The notes beneath the pieces were generated by a model. That model saw nothing but the letters and a program-made list of their open reading frames with translations, made no database searches and was not told the origin of the DNA. Of a stretch of DNA of 64,000 nt, positions 36,089 to 43,623 are shown one piece after another. Position 1 is the first letter of the stretch. Each line of letters starts with the position of its first letter. This DNA comes from an uncultured Bacteroidales bacterium (GTDB lineage: Bacteria; Bacteroidota; Bacteroidia; Bacteroidales; F082). The DNA lies in the NCBI GenBank assembly GCA_900317055.1, contig ONFF01000005.1:186001-250000 (forward strand). The letters run 5' to 3'. Both the position numbers and the translations under genes were made by a program.

Positions 36089-36919
36089 ATGAATAACACG
36101 CTTTTCTTTTTTACTGCCTTTATTGCTGCAATGTTATTTGCAGGATGTGAATCTTCGCTAAAAAGTGAAACCAAAGAAGTGTCTATCACAGACATTCCTG
36201 TTACAGAAACCGTATTGGCTGGTAGTGAAGACCTGGCCTTTACTGTTAAAGGTGTTTCTTTCGTTATGAAATACATTGAGGGAGGCACCTTCCAAATGGG
36301 AGGCAACGACAGTTTTGCAAGGGATTCCGAGAAACCCGTTCATGGTGTATCGGTCAGCTCCTTTTATTTAGGCGAGACAGAAGTGACACAGGCTCTTTGG
36401 AACGCTATTATGGGGAGTAATCCTAGTCATTTCAAAAATGACAATTCTCCTGTGGAACAAGTAAATTGGGACGATTGCCAGGAGTTCATCAGAAAGCTGA
36501 ATAAAGCTACAGGAAAGAGCTTTCGACTGCCCACTGAAGCAGAATGGGAGTATGCGGCAAAAGGTGGCAATCGTAGCAAGGGATACAAGTATGCAGGAGG
36601 CAACAACATAAAGGATGTTGCTTGGTACATGGAAACCACGATTTATGAAGGAACAAAGGCGATAAAGACCAAACTTCCAAACGAGTTGGGCATTTTCGAC
36701 TTAAGCGGAAATGTATGGGAATGGTGCAGCGATTGGTACGGCACTTATAGTAACGATTTTCAAACCAACCCCCAAGGCCCTTCAAGTGGTTACGACCATG
36801 TATTGCGTGGCGGTGGTTGGAGTGGTAACAATTGGTATTGCAGAGTATCTGCACGAACACATTGTTCACCCGATTATCGGAGTGATGGCCACGGGCTGCG
36901 CATCTGTCTTTCTAAGTAA
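36089..36919 (+). CDS. SUMF1/formylglycine-generating-enzyme-fold lipoprotein (cluster gene 11)
   Basis: From ATG 36089 the protein starts MNNTLFFFTAFIAAMLFAGCE, a lipoprotein signal with lipobox LFAGC. An ATG at 36062 would add MLKNKKSYR. The body is an FGE-sulfatase (SUMF1) domain: MKYIEGGTFQMGG, FYLGETEVTQALWNAIMGSNPS, PVEQVNWDDCQEFIRKLN, FRLPTEAEWEYAAKGG, NVWEWCSDWYG, RVLRGGGW-like LRGGGWSGN. The paired active-site cysteines of genuine FGE enzymes are not evident, so it is probably a binding domain rather than a sulfatase activator. This fold is the same C-type-lectin-like fold as FISUMP. Confidence 0.88.
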   Translation: MNNTLFFFTAFIAAMLFAGCESSLKSETKEVSITDIPVTETVLAGSEDLAFTVKGVSFVMKYIEGGTFQMGGNDSFARDSEKPVHGVSVSSFYLGETEVTQALWNAIMGSNPSHFKNDNSPVEQVNWDDCQEFIRKLNKATGKSFRLPTEAEWEYAAKGGNRSKGYKYAGGNNIKDVAWYMETTIYEGTKAIKTKLPNELGIFDLSGNVWEWCSDWYGTYSNDFQTNPQGPSSGYDHVLRGGGWSGNNWYCRVSARTHCSPDYRSDGHGLRICLSK

Positions 36920-36973
36920 ATCTCATTCGTCAAGCTTAATGAAAAACAATAAATGTAATCAGTAAAAGCATCA

Positions 36974-37636
36974 ATGAAAACGAAGAAGAATAGATCATTT
37001 ATTAGTTTAATCTTACGCTGGGGGTTGATTTGCGCTTTGGCTGTTCTGGTAATGGTTGGTTTGTGCAATGCAATTGTCATTATTAGTTCGAAAGGCAGAA
37101 CATACAATGATGTAGAGAAGATTCCTTACCACAAAGTGGGACTTGTTTTGGGTACTACTCCTAAACTCAGTAATGGGAATGCTAATTACTACTACAAATG
37201 TAGGATGCAAGCAACAGCGGATTTGTATTTTGCAGGAAAAATCTCATATATCATTGCCAGCGGAGACAACCACATAAAAGAATATAACGAGCCTGAATGC
37301 ATGCTTAATTCATTGGTTGCATTAGGGGTGCCAGATTCTGTGATTTTTTTGGATTATGCAGGTTTTCGGACGTTTGATTCGATGGTACGAGCTAAGAAAG
37401 TCTTTGGGCAAGATTCGATTACTGTTATATCCCAGCATTGGCATAACCAAAGGGCTATCTATGTCGCGAGAAAGCAAGGCATAGACATTGTGGGGTTTGA
37501 TGCCCAAGATGCCATTGTGCGTAAAGCATATATTAAGAATCATGCTCGTGAGATTTTGGCTAAAGTCAAGGCTGTGGTTGATGTGTTGTTGGGCAAACAG
37601 CCACATTTCTTGGGAGAACCTGTAATAATTCCATAA
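36974..37636 (+). CDS. SanA/YdcF/ElyC-type (DUF218) membrane protein (cluster gene 12)
   Basis: A 220-aa inner-membrane protein. One N-terminal membrane segment (SLILRWGLICALAVLVMVGLC) is followed by a periplasmic DUF218 domain: VGLVLGTTPKLSNG, YIIASGDN, FLDYAGFRTFDSMVRAKKVF, SQHWHNQRAIYVARKQGIDIVG. The long conserved block with RTFDSMVRA is the SanA signature. In E. coli, SanA affects vancomycin exclusion at high temperature, and its relative ElyC affects peptidoglycan lipid-carrier metabolism. An envelope role inside this cluster is therefore plausible, though the reaction is unknown. Confidence 0.88.
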   Translation: MKTKKNRSFISLILRWGLICALAVLVMVGLCNAIVIISSKGRTYNDVEKIPYHKVGLVLGTTPKLSNGNANYYYKCRMQATADLYFAGKISYIIASGDNHIKEYNEPECMLNSLVALGVPDSVIFLDYAGFRTFDSMVRAKKVFGQDSITVISQHWHNQRAIYVARKQGIDIVGFDAQDAIVRKAYIKNHAREILAKVKAVVDVLLGKQPHFLGEPVIIP

Positions 37637-37685
37637 GAATATAGTTTCATTATTGAGGAAATGAAAAATCAAAGGTAATAAAAAT

Positions 37686-38435
37686 ATGCAAACGATACCA
37701 ATAGATATTAAGGATAATGGAAACGAGCTGCAAATTACTGTCCAGGACGTTTGCTTAACCATGAAGAAAGTGGAAGGTGGTTCATTCTGGATGGGGGCTC
37801 AAAAAAAAGACAAATTAGGGCTGAACTATGATGTAGATAAGATAGTAAGCGATGATGAGAGTCCTGTCCATCAAGTAACCGTTGATGACTTTTACATTGG
37901 AGAAACCGAAGTAAATCAAAAGCTTTGGGAGGCGGTTATGGGGAGCAATCCAAGTCGTCACATCGATGCGCAGTATGACCTTCCTGTTGAAAGCGTTTGT
38001 TGGTATGATTGCCGTGAGTTTATCGAAAAACTGAATGCAATTACAGGCATGACGTTTCGGCTGCCGACTGAGGCTGAATGGGAATATGCGGCCACTGGAG
38101 GAAAAACCGGGCAACGTTTCAAGTATTCAGGAAGCGATGAACTAAGTGACGTGGCAGTGGTAACCGATAACTATGGCGTGAAAACGAATCAGTTAAAGGC
38201 AACCAAGCCCAACGCATTGGGGCTTTATGACATGACCGGCAACGTGTGGGAATGGTGCCAAGATTGGTATGGCTCCTACGACCCATCTAAGTTTCAAACA
38301 TCGAAGCGCAAAGTGCTTCGCGGCGGCGGCTGGTTGAATGAGCCAAGGTATTTTCGCGTTACCTTTAGGGAACTGGCTTTCCCAGAATGCCGGTATTATT
38401 GCTTTGGGTTGCGGTTGGCTCTTACAAAGGTTTAG
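37686..38435 (+). CDS. SUMF1/FGE-fold protein without signal peptide (cluster gene 13)
   Basis: A 249-aa protein with a full SUMF1 domain: MKKVEGGSFWMGAQ, FYIGETEVNQKLWEAVMGSNPS, PVESVCWYDCREFIEKLN, FRLPTEAEWEYAATGG, MTGNVWEWCQDWYG, VLRGGGW. The start MQTIPIDIKDNGNELQITV shows no export signal, unlike its paralogue at 36.1 kb, so one copy acts outside and one in the cytoplasm unless the start is misread. Cytoplasmic SUMF1 domains are often fused to or encoded beside Ser/Thr kinases. The FGE catalytic cysteine pair is not apparent. Confidence 0.88.
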   Translation: MQTIPIDIKDNGNELQITVQDVCLTMKKVEGGSFWMGAQKKDKLGLNYDVDKIVSDDESPVHQVTVDDFYIGETEVNQKLWEAVMGSNPSRHIDAQYDLPVESVCWYDCREFIEKLNAITGMTFRLPTEAEWEYAATGGKTGQRFKYSGSDELSDVAVVTDNYGVKTNQLKATKPNALGLYDMTGNVWEWCQDWYGSYDPSKFQTSKRKVLRGGGWLNEPRYFRVTFRELAFPECRYYCFGLRLALTKV

Positions 38436-38470
38436 GATATAGTATCACAAACAATAAAAACAGCAAATCA

Positions 38471-38830
38471 ATGAAAAAGGTTATAACGATTGTCTTCATG
38501 AGCATGATGATGCTCGCTTTTACACAATGTGGCAACAGCAACAACAACAGCAACCAAGGTGAAACAAAGGGGTCGAAAGAGTATCGAGAATTATGCGCTG
38601 GTTTGTCAAAATGTTTGAAGGCCATTGACAAAGCCCAAGATTGCAGGGAGTTGAAGCAAGCCTATAAAGATTATATTGACGAAATATACCATAGTGACAT
38701 CGAAGTTGATGAAATGTGCACTGATGAAGAACTAGGAAAATGGGAAGCCGATGTCGATGAACTTGAAAGAATATATGATGAAAAAGCGGAACAGCTGGGG
38801 TGCGAAAAATTGATTCGCTATGGCAGGTAG
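38471..38830 (+). CDS. Small helical lipoprotein (cluster gene 14)
   Basis: From ATG 38471 the protein starts MKKVITIVFMSMMMLAFTQC, an SPII signal. A longer frame from 38387 overlaps the previous gene and would bury this signal. The mature about 100 residues are acidic and helical with repeated Cys (CAGLSKCLKAIDKAQDC, DEMCTDEELGKWEADVDELE). Function is unknown. It is the last gene on the + strand before the DUF4143 ATPase and the end of the AT-rich run. Confidence 0.72.
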   Translation: MKKVITIVFMSMMMLAFTQCGNSNNNSNQGETKGSKEYRELCAGLSKCLKAIDKAQDCRELKQAYKDYIDEIYHSDIEVDEMCTDEELGKWEADVDELERIYDEKAEQLGCEKLIRYGR

Positions 38831-38870
38831 AACAGTCTACTTTTTGCAGGCAGTACAAGCATATTGTCAA

Positions 38871-38917
38871 AATTGTGAGATTCCATACAGATTTCACCAA
38901 ATAAATTGTGAGATTCC
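38871..38917. repeat. Direct repeat of a 14-mer at the 3' side of the DUF4143 gene
   Basis: AATTGTGAGATTCC occurs at 38871-38884 and 38904-38917, with a 33-nt period. It lies between the last cluster gene and the 3' end of the ATPase gene. The second copy continues as GCCAAAAGG. The complement carries a TTGGCGG core also present in the upstream tandem repeat. Confidence 0.6.
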
Positions 38918-38946
38918 GCCAAAAGGGGCATTACAACCTGCATCCA

Positions 38947-40215
38947 TCAATCCCTCAAGCACCCGATTGGTACCACAAACACACCGTCCTCGCGACGATA
39001 GGCGAATTGTCCTCCTGTGACGACCATTAAAAACGAAGGCTCTCCCACTTTTGAAGTGTCCACCTTGTTTCGGAGTTCTATGAGGTGTTTCGCTCCATCC
39101 TCAATCTCTTTGCTTCCCAACTTCACTTCAACTGCAGCCCAACGGTCGTCGTTCAACCGAATCACAAGGTCGGCCTCAAGATTGTCCTTGTCGCGATAAT
39201 GGAAAATCTCACCATCAAGAGCTTGGGCATAAACACGCAAATCCCTGGCCACCAACGATTCGAAAAGGAAACCGAAATAATTGAAATCATCCAAAATGCT
39301 ATCGGCATTGGCACGCAATACCGCAGTGGCTATGGAAGGATCCACGAACTGCCGCTTTTCTGAAGTGCGAATAGCCGCTTTTGAACGCAGCGAGGGTTTC
39401 CATGCCGGAATATCCTCAATCAAAAAAATCCTACGCAACGCATTGACATAACCATACATGGTAGTATCGGAAAATGCCACATCATTTGCTTGAATATCAG
39501 CAAGTACGGTGGTCAGGGAGGCCATCGTTGAAATGTTTCTCGCGTATGAACGCAACAATTGCCTCACTCGATATGGATTCCGCTCAACGCCATCCACTTT
39601 TTGCACATCAACATTCACAACAGCATCTACATAGTTGCGAGCAATCAGGGCAGAGGTCTGCCTTTTTGCCACAGCCTCTGGCCATCCACCTCGACAAATC
39701 ACTTTAGCCAAGTCAGGAATACCAAGTGGGCTTTCCCCATCTACATCCTTCTGGCTTTCAAAAAGTTGTCGCAACGAAACCGAGCCGATAGATTCCATGG
39801 ATTCAAACAAAGTCATAGGGCGCATACGCAATCTCGCTATCCTGCCCGTTCCAGTGTGCTTCGGCATATTGTCATCACGCGGTGTGGCGGAACCCGTCAA
39901 AATGTACTGCCCCCACTCGCCAGTTTGATCCACATCGAACCGCACCGCATCCCAAAGGACAGGCGCTTCCTGCCATTCATCAATAAGCCTTGGTTTCTCA
40001 CCTTTCAGTAATCGTGAAGGCATAGTTCTCGACAGTTCCATATAACCGGCTCCCTTGTCGGGGTCTTGCATATACAAAACACTCTTTGCCGCGTGTTTTC
40101 CAGTCCAAGTTTTTCCACACCATTTTGGGCCTTCAATAAGCAGTGCGCCAGAATAGGATAGTTTTTCGTTCACCAATCCATCGCAAATTCGGGGAAAATA
40201 AATTCTTTCAGTCAT
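38947..40215 (-). CDS. ATP-binding protein of the DUF4143 AAA-like family
   Basis: A 422-aa P-loop ATPase. The Walker A is GPKWCGKT (LLIEGPKWCGKTWTGKHA), and RLIDEWQEAPVLWDAV is the Walker B/sensor block of this family. QYILTGSATP follows. The C-terminal half is the DUF4143 domain, with the PD-(D/E)XK-like end FHYRDKDNLEADLVIRLNDDRWAAVEVKLG. Members are abundant in Bacteroidota and are of uncertain function. It faces the upstream cluster convergently and has its own promoter box. Short repeats lie on both sides. Confidence 0.88.
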   Translation of the reverse strand: MTERIYFPRICDGLVNEKLSYSGALLIEGPKWCGKTWTGKHAAKSVLYMQDPDKGAGYMELSRTMPSRLLKGEKPRLIDEWQEAPVLWDAVRFDVDQTGEWGQYILTGSATPRDDNMPKHTGTGRIARLRMRPMTLFESMESIGSVSLRQLFESQKDVDGESPLGIPDLAKVICRGGWPEAVAKRQTSALIARNYVDAVVNVDVQKVDGVERNPYRVRQLLRSYARNISTMASLTTVLADIQANDVAFSDTTMYGYVNALRRIFLIEDIPAWKPSLRSKAAIRTSEKRQFVDPSIATAVLRANADSILDDFNYFGFLFESLVARDLRVYAQALDGEIFHYRDKDNLEADLVIRLNDDRWAAVEVKLGSKEIEDGAKHLIELRNKVDTSKVGEPSFLMVVTGGQFAYRREDGVFVVPIGCLRD

Positions 40216-40238
40216 TTATCATAGAATTAAAACCGCTG

Positions 40239-40246
40239 CAAAAATA
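40239..40246 (-). promoter_or_regulatory. Bacteroidota -7 box for the DUF4143 gene
   Basis: The minus strand reads TATTTTTG (TAnnTTTG), 23 nt before the ATG at 40215. Confidence 0.45.
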
Positions 40247-40274
40247 CAAATTATTTCAATTCCAACAATAAAAT

Positions 40275-40360
40275 TTGGAGAGTTGGCGGCTTTTTACTTG
40301 GAGAGTTGGCGAAATTTTACTTGTGTAGTTGGCGGCTTTTTACTTGGAGAGTTGGCGGTC
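40275..40360. repeat. 23-bp tandem direct repeat upstream of the DUF4143 gene
   Basis: Three full units and one partial unit abut with no spacers: 40275-40297, 40298-40320, 40321-40343 and 40344-40360. The unit reads about TTGGAGAGTTGGCGG plus TTTTTAC, with the second and third units diverged at a few positions. It lies between the DUF4143 promoter and the ppdK promoter, so it could be a regulator site or a mobile-cassette edge. Confidence 0.75.
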
Positions 40361-40396
40361 ACAGAACCACCTTTCAAAAAAAATCTTCCTTCACAC

Positions 40397-40427
40397 TTTG
40401 AGTTTTTGCAAGTTTTTCCTACCTTTG
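40397..40427 (+). promoter_or_regulatory. Promoter of ppdK, Bacteroidota consensus
   Basis: TTTG at 40397-40400 and TACCTTTG at 40420-40427 are separated by exactly 19 nt. This is the best match to the Bacteroides -33/-7 consensus in the window. The leader to the ATG at 40486 is about 55 nt. Confidence 0.8.
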
Positions 40428-40485
40428 CAACTTCATTTTTTGAACGAAAGAATATCAGTTAAATCACTAATAATCAATTAAAACA

Positions 40486-43164
40486 ATGACAAAGTACGTT
40501 TACACCTTTGGCGGAAAGACCGCTGAAGGCAATGCTTCGATGAAGAACGAGCTGGGCGGCAAGGGCGCTAACCTCGCCGAAATGTGCTTGCTCAAGCTGC
40601 CTGTACCTGCTGGCTTGACCATCACCACGGAATGCTGCACAGCCTATTACCAAAACAATTGCCAACTTCCCGCTGGCTTGATGGACGAAGTCCACGCTGG
40701 CATGAAGAACATGGAGAACATCATGGGCATGAAATACGGCGACCCGGAGAACCCGCTGCTCGTCAGCTGCCGTTCCGGCGCGCGTAAGTCGATGCCCGGC
40801 ATGATGGACACCGTGCTGAATATCGGTCTCTGCTCCAAGACCATCCCTGGCCTGATCAAGAAGACCAACAACCCCCGTTTCGTGTATGACTCCTACCGCC
40901 GCCTCATCATGATGTACGCTGATGTCGTCATGGAGAAGGCCGAGGGCATTGAACCCGCCGACGGCAAGAGCATCCGCAAGCAACTCGACGACATGCTCGA
41001 CGCCTACAAGGAGAAAATGGGTTACAAGAGCGACACCGAGCTGAAGGCTGAAGAGCTCCAGCAACTGGCTGAGGACTTCAAGGTGCGCATCAAGGAAGTG
41101 CTGGGCACTGAGTTCCCGGACGACGCCGAGGCCCAACTCGAAGGCGGCATCAAGGCCGTGTTCAAGAGCTGGAACGGCAAGAAGGCCATCTCCTACCGCC
41201 GCATCGAAGGTATCCCGGATGACTGGGGCACTGCCGTCAATGTGCAGACCATGGTGTTCGGTAACATGGGCGAAGGCTCCGCTACTGGCGTGGCATTCAC
41301 CCGTAACCCCGCCACCGGCGACAACCAGTTCTACGGTGAGTGGCTGATCAACGCCCAAGGCGAAGATGTGGTGGCTGGTATCCGTACCCCCAACCCGTTG
41401 AACGACGACACCAAGAACGAGCAGAACAAGCACATGCAGTCCATGCAGGAGCTGATGCCCGAGACCTATAAGGAACTCTGCGACGATATCGAGTTCACCA
41501 TTCAGGATGGTAAGCTCTACATGTTGCAGTGCCGCGTCGGCAAGCGCACTGGCGTTGCCGCTCTGACCATGGCCCTCGACATGCTGAAAGAAGGCCTCAT
41601 CGACGAGAAAGAAGTCGTGATGCGCCTCACCCCCGAGCAACTCGATGAGCTGCTCCACCCCATCCTCGACGCTGCTGACGAGAAGAAGCACACCGTCATC
41701 GCAAAGGGTCTGCCCGCAGGTCCTGGTGGCGCTGTCGGTCGCATCGCCCTCACCAGCGAAAAGGCCAAGGAATACCGTGCCGCCAAGGTGGCCAACATCC
41801 TGGTCCGTGAGGAAACCAACCCTGAGGACGTCGAAGGCATGCGTGCCGCCGACGGTATCCTGACCGCTCGTGGCGGTATGACCTCACACGCCGCCCTCGT
41901 GGCCCGTGGCTGGGGCAAGTGCTGCATCGTGGGCTGCGATGCCGTGAAGATTGACCTCGAGAAGGGCATCGTGAAGATCGGTGACAAGCAGTTCAAGGAA
42001 GGCGATGTCATCAGCTTGAACGGCTCCAAGGGTTGGGTCTATGCCGAGCCCGTTGGTATGATCAACGCCACCGAGAACCCGCTGTTCCAGCAGTTCATGG
42101 CCTTGGTCGACAAGTACCGCAAGATGGGTGTCCGCACCAACGCCGACAACCCGGAAGATGCCCAGAACGCCGTCAACTTCGGCGCCGAAGGTATCGGTCT
42201 GTTCCGTATCGAGCACATGTTCTACGGCAAGAACAGCGAAGAGCCGCTGGCCAAGCTGCGTAACATGATCCTGGCCAACACCACCGAAGAGCGTGTGGCT
42301 GCCTTGGCTGAGCTCGAGCCTTACATCAAGAATGCTGCCAAGGGCACGCTGAAGGTCTTGAACGGCAAACCGTTGACCTTCCGTCTGATGGACCCGCCCT
42401 TGCATGAGTTTGTGCCTCATACCGAGGAGAAGCAGAAGGCTCTCGCCGCTGAGCGTGGTATCACCTTCGAGGAGATCAAGAAGCGCATCGACGCCCTCAA
42501 CGAAGTGAACCCGATGATGGGTCTGCGTGGTGTCCGCCTCGGCATCGTCTATCCCGAGATCACCGAGACCCAGTTCCGCGCCCTGTTCCAGGCCACCGCT
42601 GAGTTGATGACCGAAGGCTTCGACCCGCATCTGGAAATCATGGTCCCGCTGACTATCAATGTCAAGGAGCTTGAGCACCAGAAGGCCATCGCCAACCGCG
42701 TGAAGGCTGAAGTGGAAGCCAAGTTCGGTGTCAAGATCAACTACATGTACGGCACCATGATTGAGATTCCTCGTGCTACCTTAGTGGCCGACCAGATTGC
42801 CAGCGTAGCCGAGTTCTTCAGCTTCGGCACCAACGACCTCACCCAGATGACCTTCGGCTTCAGCCGCGACGATGTCAACGCCATCGTGAAGGACTACATC
42901 GAAGAGAAGATCATCCCTGCCGACCCGTTCAACACCCTCGACCAAGAAGGCGTTGGCCAACTCGTCAAGTTGGGTGTGCAGCGTGGTCGTAGCCAGCGCG
43001 CCAACCTGAAATGCGGTGTCTGCGGTGAACACGGTGGTGACCCCGCTTCGGTCCACTTCTTCTACAAGGCCGGCTTGAACTACGTGAGCTGCTCGCCGTT
43101 CCGCGTGCCCGTCGCACGTCTGGCTGCTGCTCAGGCCGCTATTGAGGAAGAAAGAGCCAAGTAA
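40486..43164 (+). CDS. ppdK: Pyruvate, phosphate dikinase
   Basis: This enzyme interconverts pyruvate, ATP and phosphate with phosphoenolpyruvate, AMP and pyrophosphate, in glycolysis or gluconeogenesis of anaerobes. The N-terminal ATP-grasp domain starts YTFGGKTAEGNASMKNELGGKGANLAEM. The phosphohistidine domain has GGMTSHAALVARGWGKCC with catalytic H468. The C-terminal TIM barrel carries FRLMDPPLHEF and NPMMGLRGVRLG, and the acid/base Cys is in LKCGVCGEHGGDP. The length, 892 aa, is standard. The gene is GC-rich with strongly preferred codons (aag, aac, gac, ctg), as in highly expressed genes. It has its own promoter and terminator, so it is monocistronic. Confidence 0.97.
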   Translation: MTKYVYTFGGKTAEGNASMKNELGGKGANLAEMCLLKLPVPAGLTITTECCTAYYQNNCQLPAGLMDEVHAGMKNMENIMGMKYGDPENPLLVSCRSGARKSMPGMMDTVLNIGLCSKTIPGLIKKTNNPRFVYDSYRRLIMMYADVVMEKAEGIEPADGKSIRKQLDDMLDAYKEKMGYKSDTELKAEELQQLAEDFKVRIKEVLGTEFPDDAEAQLEGGIKAVFKSWNGKKAISYRRIEGIPDDWGTAVNVQTMVFGNMGEGSATGVAFTRNPATGDNQFYGEWLINAQGEDVVAGIRTPNPLNDDTKNEQNKHMQSMQELMPETYKELCDDIEFTIQDGKLYMLQCRVGKRTGVAALTMALDMLKEGLIDEKEVVMRLTPEQLDELLHPILDAADEKKHTVIAKGLPAGPGGAVGRIALTSEKAKEYRAAKVANILVREETNPEDVEGMRAADGILTARGGMTSHAALVARGWGKCCIVGCDAVKIDLEKGIVKIGDKQFKEGDVISLNGSKGWVYAEPVGMINATENPLFQQFMALVDKYRKMGVRTNADNPEDAQNAVNFGAEGIGLFRIEHMFYGKNSEEPLAKLRNMILANTTEERVAALAELEPYIKNAAKGTLKVLNGKPLTFRLMDPPLHEFVPHTEEKQKALAAERGITFEEIKKRIDALNEVNPMMGLRGVRLGIVYPEITETQFRALFQATAELMTEGFDPHLEIMVPLTINVKELEHQKAIANRVKAEVEAKFGVKINYMYGTMIEIPRATLVADQIASVAEFFSFGTNDLTQMTFGFSRDDVNAIVKDYIEEKIIPADPFNTLDQEGVGQLVKLGVQRGRSQRANLKCGVCGEHGGDPASVHFFYKAGLNYVSCSPFRVPVARLAAAQAAIEEERAK

Positions 43165-43194
43165 TTTTGGATTTAAAATTCAAAATTCAAAATT

Positions 43195-43227
43195 GACAGC
43201 CTCCGAGATTTTCGGAGGCTGTCTTTG
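43195..43227 (+). terminator. Intrinsic terminator of ppdK
   Basis: Arms GACAGCCTCCGA (43195-43206) and TCGGAGGCTGTC (43212-43223) pair perfectly and are followed by TTTG. Confidence 0.85.
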
Positions 43228-43284
43228 TGTATTCTAATTTTTCAAATAATATGTGCCAGATATTGTTATTTCAAACATTGTTGT

Positions 43285-43292
43285 TACTTTTG
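43285..43292 (+). promoter_or_regulatory. Bacteroidota -7 box for the PIN toxin pair
   Basis: TACTTTTG matches TAnnTTTG, 18 nt before the ATG at 43310. TATTG about 20 nt upstream is a weak -33 candidate. Confidence 0.5.
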
Positions 43293-43309
43293 CACATTGA
43301 AAGTCAACA

Positions 43310-43621
43310 ATGATGGATTACGAAGAAAACGATAATAGTATAGCTTCAGAGCCTTCCGCAGCCCTATATTACGGATCAAGCACCGAATTAAGAGAAAGCG
43401 GAATCATCCCTGAATTATCCCATCTTAACAAAGCGGATATGCTCTGGATTATCCGTTTCTTACAAAGGCAATTGGAACAAATGAGAATAGAGGAGATAAG
43501 AAATCAAGAGCCCAATATCGACCCCATGTATGGATTGAACTATTTAAAAAGCATCCATGAGGGAATGCCTGACTATGAAGAATTAAGAGCCGAGTATTTA
43601 CAAGAAAAATATGGCATTTGA
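43310..43621 (+). CDS. Probable antitoxin paired with a PIN toxin
   Basis: A 103-aa acidic protein of unknown family. Two adjacent ATGs (43310 and 43313) can start it. The middle is helical (LNKADMLWIIRFLQRQLEQMRIEEI), possibly a dimerisation segment. The tail PDYEELRAEYLQEKYGI is typical of the C-terminal toxin-binding part of small antitoxins. It ends 2 nt before the ATG of the PIN gene, the usual antitoxin-toxin order. I do not recognise the DNA-binding fold. Confidence 0.7.
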   Translation: MMDYEENDNSIASEPSAALYYGSSTELRESGIIPELSHLNKADMLWIIRFLQRQLEQMRIEEIRNQEPNIDPMYGLNYLKSIHEGMPDYEELRAEYLQEKYGI

Positions 43622-43623
43622 TT

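Noticed and set aside
33117-38435. Diversity-generating retroelement with C-type-lectin-fold targets
   Set aside because: Target-like folds are present, but no reverse transcriptase gene or template/variable repeat pair was seen in the window.
36089-38435. True sulfatase-activating (formylglycine-generating) enzymes
   Set aside because: The fold is clear, but the active-site Cys pair is not evident and no sulfatase gene is nearby.
20896-38870. Prophage or integrative element
   Set aside because: No integrase, relaxase, capsid or tail gene and no visible att duplication; only composition hints at transfer.
40275-40360. CRISPR array
   Set aside because: The 23-bp units abut directly with no spacers, and no cas gene is near.
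40474-42678. Long minus-strand ORFs opposite ppdK
   Set aside because: High GC at third positions keeps the opposite frame open; the + strand gene is certain.
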